From contig CANRMV010000060.1 of the NCBI GenBank assembly GCA_947631875.1, positions 1-6,638 on the forward strand: a DNA stretch of 6,638 bases, written 5' to 3'. Below, one piece after another: positions 5,635-6,638 of this stretch; within the stretch, counting starts at the first letter, position 1; the number at the start of each line of letters is the position of its first letter. Origin of the DNA: an uncultured Clostridia bacterium. Its GTDB lineage: Bacteria; Bacillota; Clostridia; Christensenellales; UBA1242. Made by a program: the position numbers and the translations under genes. Under the pieces are notes generated by a model, which was not told the origin of the DNA, did not search any database, and saw only the letters and a program-made list of their open reading frames with translations.

Positions 5635-5684
5635 TTTCCAATTTTGTATTGCGTAGGGCTTTGCCCGGCATACAAAATTGGAAA
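5635..5684. repeat. 15-bp perfect inverted repeat with inner GGGC/GCCC hairpin
   Basis: The arms TTTCCAATTTTGTAT (5635-5649) and ATACAAAATTGGAAA (5670-5684) enclose 20 bases that fold into GGGC (5656-5659) / GCCC (5663-5666) with a TTT loop. There is no T-tract tail and no gene reads into it directly, so it looks like a small palindromic intergenic repeat (REP- or MITE-like) rather than a terminator. Confidence 0.78.
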
Positions 5685-5740
5685 TTCACTCCTACCGATG
5701 AAAAATGTCCAGCGGAATTTTTCGAGGTGCGGAAAGGGGT

Positions 5741-5852
5741 TTGTGGGGAAAACGAATTTTAGCGGTCAAGCACGCCTGAGATTCTTCCGCTTTGCGTCAG
5801 AATGACAGCAGGCGTGCAGTCCGCGTTTAAAATTCTAGTTGTCCCCGCACAA
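5741..5852. repeat. Nested imperfect palindrome, about 110 nt
   Basis: Several complementary blocks stack on one axis: TTGTG-GGGA (5741-5749) with TCCCCGCACAA (5842-5852, one bulge), GAATTTTA (5754-5761) with TAAAATTC (5828-5835), GCGG (5762-5765) with CCGC (5821-5824), GCACGCCTG (5770-5778) with CAGGCGTGC (5809-5817), and ATTCT (5781-5785) with AGAAT (5799-5803). The preserved order suggests one long folded unit, either a palindromic mobile repeat or a structured RNA. Either strand could encode it, and no promoter is evident. A smaller stem, GAAAAAT/ATTTTTC (5700-5706 with 5717-5723), lies just outside. Confidence 0.65.
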
Positions 5853-5854
5853 AA

Positions 5855-5923
5855 GGCGAAAACAAGCGTCAATGCGATGCTTTTGTCCACAGGACAAAAC
5901 GAGCCCTAAGCGCAGTTTTCGCC
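5855..5923. repeat. 9-bp closed stem with inner 8-bp hairpin
   Basis: GGCGAAAAC (5855-5863) pairs with GTTTTCGCC (5915-5923). Inside it, TTTTGTCC (5881-5888) pairs with GGACAAAA (5892-5899) around an ACA loop. The right arm continues into GTTTTCGCCGTA, nearly the same as GTTTTTGCCGTA at 70-81 in the tRNA-linked repeat. Confidence 0.7.
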
Positions 5924-5924
5924 G

Positions 5925-6065
5925 TAACCAGCAGTGTTCTAAGAAATTCGCAGAATTTCGCCAACCCACACCCGCCCACAAAGACCGGGCTGCTCTTCTC
6001 GGGCCGGCGGAACGGGAAGATGTTTTGCAAAGCAAAACGCACACAAAGTGTGCAGAACACTGCTG
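5925..6065. repeat. Hairpin cluster bounded by copies of the 5S rRNA 3' tail
   Basis: The left edge (5925-5941) is a 17-bp exact direct copy of the 5S 3' end (6131-6147). Its core CAGCAGTGTTCT (5929-5940) is repeated in inverted form at 6054-6065. Between these arms are GAAATTC/GAATTTC (5943-5949 with 5953-5959), CTTCTCG/CGGGAAG (5995-6001 with 6013-6019, one wobble), GTTTTGC/GCAAAAC (6022-6028 with 6032-6038) and GCACAC/GTGTGC (6039-6044 with 6048-6053). Three of these have triloops. Open frames through here are side effects of the repeats. Confidence 0.7.
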
Positions 6066-6094
6066 TCACTTTGCTTAAGCGTTTTAAAAAAGAT

Positions 6095-6124
6095 AACAAA
6101 AAAGCACCCTCATGCGGATGCTTT
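6095..6124 (-). terminator. Intrinsic terminator of the rRNA operon
   Basis: On the minus strand, AAAGCATCC (6124-6116) pairs with GGGTGCTTT (6109-6101), with one wobble and a 6-nt loop, and runs into T6 (6103-6098). It lies 7 bases beyond the inferred 5S 3' end, so it should end the 23S-5S transcript. Confidence 0.8.
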
Positions 6125-6130
6125 AATGAT

Positions 6131-6250
6131 TAACCAGCAGTGTTCTATCTTCCCGGGCCGTCGCCAGCCAAGTATTTTAGACGATGAGAAGCTTAACTTC
6201 TGTGTTCGGGATGGGAACAGGTGGGACCTTCTCTCTATCGCCACTGGTTA
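6131..6250 (-). rRNA. rrf: 5S ribosomal RNA
   Basis: About 120 nt, read leftward. The conserved core of bacterial 5S is present: on the minus strand the CCCATCCCGAACACAGAAGTTAAGC block runs at about 6215-6190, followed by a loop E/helix IV region. The closing helix I is TAACCAG (6250-6244) with CTGGTTA (6137-6131). Exact mature ends are inferred from this helix. The gene is co-oriented with 23S and is the last of the operon before the terminator. Confidence 0.93.
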
Positions 6251-6290
6251 TGGTATAATCACAGAACAAGTCTGAAATTATCAAGTAAAG

Positions 6291-6358
6291 TTGAATATTG
6301 CTACAAAAAGAAAGGAGGATAGGATAATAGCAATATTCAATCAGAGAAAATTCTCTGA
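6291..6358. repeat. Two hairpins in the 23S-5S spacer, likely processing stems
   Basis: The arms TTGAATATTGCT (6291-6302) and AGCAATATTCAA (6329-6340) form a 12-bp perfect stem. Directly next to it, TCAGAGAA (6341-6348) pairs with TTCTCTGA (6351-6358). Double-stranded stems in rRNA spacers are normal substrates for RNase III-type processing. The loop of the first stem carries, on the rRNA strand, CCTCCTTTCT (6318-6309), which matches the typical 3' tail of 16S rRNA. No tRNA gene is in the spacer (6251-6402). Confidence 0.65.
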
Positions 6359-6402
6359 CAACTACATACTCAGAAAGGAAATAAACAAAGTCTTAAAATC
6401 CG

Positions 6403-6638
6403 TGATTAAGCCCTCGACCTATTAGTATCGCTCAGCTTAACACATTCAATATCTGTGCTTACACATGCGACCTATCAACCTTGTGGTCTGCAAGGGGTCT
6501 TACTAACTTATGTTATGGGATATCTCATCTCGAGGCAAGTTTCACGCTTAGATGCTTTCAGCGTTTATCTCAACCGCACATAGCTACCCTGCTGTGCCAC
6601 TGGCGTGACAACAGGTGCACCATCGGTGCGTTCACTCC
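6403..6638 (-). rRNA. rrl: 23S ribosomal RNA, 3' end (partial)
   Basis: Read leftward, this stretch carries the conserved terminal part of bacterial 23S, including the CACGATGGTGCACCTGTTGT-like and GCTGAAAGCATCTAAGCGTG blocks (the latter at about 6562-6543), the TGAGATATCCC segment, and the closing TACTAATAGGTCGAGGGCTTAATC (6427-6404). The gene continues beyond the right edge, and 16S would be expected further right. The 3' end is approximate, within a few bases. Confidence 0.95.

Noticed and set aside
5835..6099. Several overlapping open frames on both strands (69-79 codons)
   Set aside because: They lie across the palindrome cluster, overlap each other in opposite directions, lack ribosome binding sites and show no protein-like pattern.
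6252..6259. Plus-strand TGGTATAAT, a perfect extended -10 box
   Set aside because: There is no matching -35 box, it points antisense into the 23S gene, and it overlaps the 5S 5' end. Chance match is most likely.
6048..6275. 75-codon plus-strand frame
   Set aside because: It is antisense to the 5S rRNA gene and its terminator.

Overview
The window looks like a piece of a low-GC Gram-positive genome (Bacillota, probably an uncultured Clostridia-like lineage). This rests on the AT-rich genes, strong AGGAG-type ribosome binding sites, near-consensus TTGACA / TATAAT-type promoters, A/T-flanked intrinsic terminators, and a 23S/5S tail that resembles those of Bacillota. I cannot place it more finely from sequence alone.

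Layout. Positions 1-46 are the 3' half of tRNA-Asn(GUU), read left to right. Behind it is a gene-free stretch (47-606) with its own terminator and a 133-bp direct repeat that begins inside the tRNA T-loop and recurs at 392-524, leaving a tRNA 3'-end fragment. A class I SAM-dependent methyltransferase (607-1380, +) follows. It converges on three separately promoted leftward genes: a sigma-70-family factor with an extra C-terminal extension carrying two helix-turn-helix-like segments (1472-2833), an ABC exporter with fused membrane and ATPase domains (3024-4841) preceded by a leader with two possible mini-ORFs, and a small soluble protein of unknown function (5072-5485). Each leftward gene has its own sigma-A-type promoter, and a hairpin terminator follows each of them, so they look monocistronic. 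The terminators after the sigma-factor gene and the ABC gene are near-identical copies of one cassette of about 58 bp.

Positions 5486-6130 hold no believable gene. They are packed with inverted repeats in a visibly GC-richer stretch, ending next to the leftward rRNA operon: terminator 6095-6124, 5S rRNA 6131-6250, a structured spacer, and the 3' end of 23S rRNA from about 6403 to the window edge.

The most unusual theme is the pair of hairpin-rich intergenic regions beside stable RNA genes. Both contain copies of the adjacent RNA's 3' end (tRNA-Asn at 392-413; 17 bp of the 5S tail at 5925-5941), and both share a palindromic core of the form GTTTTYGCCGTA. I infer a family of small, structured, possibly mobile elements near stable RNA 3' ends. 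The coding genes are ordinary families apart from the extended sigma factor, and nothing shows that they work in one pathway.
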